A stretch of 14,845 nucleotides of DNA, taken from assembly GCA_964445775.1 (NCBI GenBank), contig CAYUMH010000115.1:1-14845 (forward strand). Reading direction: 5' to 3'. Under the pieces are notes generated by a model. That model saw nothing but the letters and a program-made list of their open reading frames with translations, was not told the DNA's origin and ran no database searches. Source of the DNA: Terrimonas sp964445775. GTDB taxonomy: Bacteria; Bacteroidota; Bacteroidia; Chitinophagales; Chitinophagaceae. Numbering within the stretch: the stretch's first letter is position 1; every line of letters starts with the position of its first letter. This document shows positions 13,248-14,845 of the stretch, piece after piece. Both the position numbers and the translations under genes were made by a program.

Positions 13248-13379
13248 AAGCCTTTGCTGAAATTTTATACTCCTGCACAAAATAAATCCCAAGTTATTGA
13301 ACGTAATGTATCATTTGAAAACCCGGCAATTGCCAAACATGTAGCAGCATTAGATAAAGAGTTCGGACTTACTTATTAG
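13248..13379 (+). pseudogene. Possible coding relic (43-codon open frame, no start)
   Basis: An open frame of 43 codons ends at the TAG at 13377-13379. It has no ATG and is preceded by a stop at 13245-13247. The last part reads SFENPAIAKHVAALDKEFGL, with the amphipathic, charged character of a real protein end rather than of random DNA. A second frame just upstream (13232-13285) reads VPVIKAFAEILYSC, so a frameshifted ancestor is possible. The parent family is not recognised. Confidence 0.4.
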
Positions 13380-13400
13380 CCTGAGCAAAGTAAGCCCTTA

Positions 13401-13427
13401 ATGGAAAAATATGGTTTATGCTAAACC
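13401..13427 (-). terminator. Hairpin plus T run at the end of the TspO-like gene
   Basis: On the minus strand GGTTTA-GCA-TAAACC (complement of 13413-13427) is a perfect 6-bp stem followed by ATATTTTT. It overlaps the stop codon of the gene it would end (TAG at 13423-13421). The stem is short and A/T-rich, so efficiency is uncertain. Confidence 0.45.
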
Positions 13428-14215
13428 CGGTTATGCCCTTGTATAATGGGTGAATTATTCTTTTTATTTCCTGCTACCAGCAGCCTGATAATAATGACGA
13501 TGGCCAGTACTACCGCAACCGCATAACAGGTGTTTATAATTAAACTTACATCATTGGAAGCTGCTATGGCCAGTATAGCCCAGATGCCTACGGCCCCGAA
13601 CAAATAGAGATTTCTTGTCCAGATAACGAAAATATTTACCAGGCCGGCAACTGCTATCATGATAACGGTCCAGTTAATGGCCGAAATTCCCCAGCCGTCC
13701 CAGCCGGTAGCAGTGAGATAAGCGGCCATATTAGCAATAAAAGCTACCGAGATCCAGCCAAAATATAAAGAGAAGGGTGCAAAAACAAGCAAGTATTTTT
13801 TGAGGGAGGCCCGTTGCACAACCGCACCGGTACGGATGATTATATTAAAAAGGGAAATAAAAATAACTGCCATTAAAACAACCGATAACCCTATATAGTC
13901 ATATAACCACGCTACTACCCATAACGAATTGGCCAGGCAGGAAACCACAAACCACCATTTAACCTGCAACAGTACAGTCCCGCCCTGTTGCTCTTTATGC
14001 ATACTGGCAGCCGTATAAATAACAAAGCCCAAAAGCCCGAGATAAATAAGTCCCCAGATGGAAAAAGCATACCCTGCCGGCGTGAAATAATTGGCATACC
14101 TGTCGGAAACCGTTTTCATCGTGTTCCCGTTCAATAAACCGGAATTGGAAATATAGTTAATAGCAATGGTGAGCAATAACGCAATAGTATTAGCTATAGC
14201 AAGTATCTTTTTCAT
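13421..14215 (-). CDS. TspO-like multi-pass membrane protein (tryptophan-rich sensory protein type)
   Basis: A 264-residue integral membrane protein with about eight predicted helices (about 5-22, 44-68, 87-105, 108-127, 141-164, 179-200, 204-221, 226-247) and many tryptophans. FTPAGYAFSIWGLIYLGLL (44-62) matches the FxPxGYxFSIWxxIY segment of a TspO-related family often annotated as tryptophan-rich sensory protein. AWLYDYIGLSV (102-112) and YFGWISVAFIANMAA (151-165) fit its later helices. Canonical TspO has five helices and about 160 residues, so this is the longer relative, and porphyrin or sterol binding is unproven. The start ATG (14215) opens a normal first helix, and the C-terminal tail is polar. 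A flanking terminator and 280 bp of upstream DNA suggest a single-gene unit. Confidence 0.72.
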   Translation of the reverse strand: MKKILAIANTIALLLTIAINYISNSGLLNGNTMKTVSDRYANYFTPAGYAFSIWGLIYLGLLGFVIYTAASMHKEQQGGTVLLQVKWWFVVSCLANSLWVVAWLYDYIGLSVVLMAVIFISLFNIIIRTGAVVQRASLKKYLLVFAPFSLYFGWISVAFIANMAAYLTATGWDGWGISAINWTVIMIAVAGLVNIFVIWTRNLYLFGAVGIWAILAIAASNDVSLIINTCYAVAVVLAIVIIIRLLVAGNKKNNSPIIQGHNRV

Positions 14216-14320
14216 TAGACCAGTTTTAAATTGTTTTATCCATGGGCTGACGCCAACGTATTTATAAGTGCTAAGTTCGTTAATTGCTTACATTATTTAT
14301 GCCAATAATACCGGTGTTAA

Positions 14321-14330
14321 GGGTATACCC
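14321..14330. repeat. Palindrome GGGTATACCC
   Basis: A perfect 10-bp palindrome lies just upstream of the TspO-like gene's leader and within the possible relic frame. It may be coincidental. Confidence 0.25.
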
Positions 14331-14337
14331 ATAAACA

Positions 14338-14357
14338 TAAAGCCGGCTAAAGCCGGC
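14338..14357. repeat. Two direct copies of TAAAGCCGGC
   Basis: TAAAGCCGGC occurs twice in perfect tandem (14338-14347, 14348-14357). The GCCGGC cores are self-complementary, so the unit can also fold on itself. It lies within the possible membrane-protein relic, where a 10-bp duplication would shift the reading frame. Confidence 0.45.
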
Positions 14358-14501
14358 CAGGATACCAATGCCCAAACAAGTAACGCTCTGCTGCCATTTT
14401 TAATGTTGCCGAACGCATCGCTGGAAGTCGGGCTACCCAGCAGCAATAGGCGAACTTTAATTCGGAGTGCCTAGACAAGCCAAGCCCGGCTTTTAAACTG
14501 T

Positions 14502-14845
14502 TTATTTAACAATACTGTTGATATACACTTCAATATTAGTATAGGTTTTTTGCAAGGTATATTTTGCAGCATCGCCGGCATCATCAGGGTTTAAACCGTT
14601 CTTTATTTCCCAGGCATCAGGCATGCCATCACCATCCGTATCTTTTTCGGCAGGTAAGGATTTTAAAACCGGCCAGCCACCTACCTGTTCGGGAGTATCA
14701 ATAATACCATTTTGTTTTACGCCGTCAGTACTCCGGCCCCGTTTTACATCATTGATAATACCAGTATCTACTGCATCGCGATGCAATGACGCGCCTGCAG
14801 ATGCCACTACCTGCTGGTAAGCTTCTTTGGCAGATTGATTGCTGA
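14502..14845 (-). CDS. Pectate lyase-like protein, C-terminal end (5' end beyond window)
   Basis: Only the last 114 or so codons are inside the window, entering from the right edge and ending at the TAA at 14504-14502. Because the frame continues openly to the edge, the GTG at 14807 is not the start. The visible part reads SAKEAYQQVVASAGASLHRD, the segment in Bacteroidota family-1 pectate lyases after the beta-helix. IINDVKRG and GGWPVLKSLPAEKD follow, then a calcium-binding type-3-thrombospondin-like DTDGDGMPDAWE, and a final TLQKTYTNIEVYINSIV. Family members are secreted and cleave pectin or polygalacturonate by beta-elimination. The catalytic beta-helix itself is outside, so activity cannot be checked here. 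Confidence 0.82.
   Translation of the reverse strand, partial: SNQSAKEAYQQVVASAGASLHRDAVDTGIINDVKRGRSTDGVKQNGIIDTPEQVGGWPVLKSLPAEKDTDGDGMPDAWEIKNGLNPDDAGDAAKYTLQKTYTNIEVYINSIVK

Larger units (their letters stand above)
14297..14470 (-). pseudogene. Possible relic of a membrane-protein C-terminus
   Basis: Between TAG (14473-14471) and TAA (14299-14297) the minus strand has 57 open codons with no ATG near the front. The beginning is basic (ALRIKVRLLLLGSPTSSDAF). The end is two hydrophobic stretches split by prolines, including ALLVWALVSWPALAGFMFMG and IPLTPVLLA. This reads like the last membrane helices of a real protein whose front part has been lost. The plus strand also has an open frame across the same bases, so one of the two is a shadow. 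The hydrophobic order makes the minus strand more credible to me. Confidence 0.35.

Noticed and set aside
14268..14474. Plus-strand open frame of 68 codons upstream of the TspO-like gene
   Set aside because: It starts from a non-ATG codon and looks like the shadow of the more protein-like minus-strand frame, though neither is certain.

Overview
The window looks like chromosomal DNA of a Bacteroidota bacterium, most plausibly a Chitinophagaceae relative. The evidence is the TAnnTTTG-type promoter elements, proteins of families concentrated in this phylum (DUF2911, DUF6438, short secreted CxxC proteins), a tyrosine ammonia-lyase of the flexirubin type, and a pectate-lyase C-terminus of the Bacteroidota style. 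No rRNA, tRNA, CRISPR array or transposase was found.

Layout. (1) 1-1099, minus: radA, cut by the left edge. (2) 1100-1611: a long, very A/T-rich gap between divergent genes. It holds two DnaA-box-like 9-mers, a 10-bp inverted repeat bracketing the A/T-rich core, a 13-bp tandem repeat and a promoter for the next gene. (3) 1612-2298, plus: a membrane zinc metallopeptidase, closed by a strong bidirectional terminator. (4) 2380-5366, minus: a four-helix membrane protein of unknown function, a FabG-type reductase and a tyrosine/histidine ammonia-lyase. The last two form a likely operon that would feed p-coumarate and ketoreduction into aryl-polyene/flexirubin-type pigment synthesis. (5) 5597-6190, plus: ACP phosphodiesterase, divergent from the lyase. 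(6) 6291-7783, plus: two tandem DUF2911 paralogues (one exported, one lipoprotein) and a small CxxC membrane protein whose promoter carries a perfect 14-bp palindrome. (7) 7974-13205, plus: a GNAT acetyltransferase, then four exported proteins or lipoproteins of poorly known function (DUF4240, OmpA-like/helical, EreA/ChaN (Tiki)-like, DUF6438). The part from 7974 to 11434 is visibly more A/T-rich than its flanks. (8) 13206-14845: a possible coding relic, a TspO-like multi-pass protein on the minus strand, a second possible relic of a membrane protein, and the C-terminal end of a pectate lyase entering from the right edge.

How the genes fit together. The clearest functional unit is the ammonia-lyase/FabG pair, with an ACP-modifying enzyme across a shared regulatory gap. 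The lyase makes an aromatic acid starter, FabG reduces ACP-bound ketoacyl chains, and AcpH removes the phosphopantetheine arm of ACPs. The rest is mostly housekeeping (radA, protease) plus envelope proteins. I saw no clearly new defence or mobile system. The best candidates for something undescribed are the origin-like gap at 1333-1571, the cassette of exported unknown proteins, and the two coding relics flanking the TspO-like gene.
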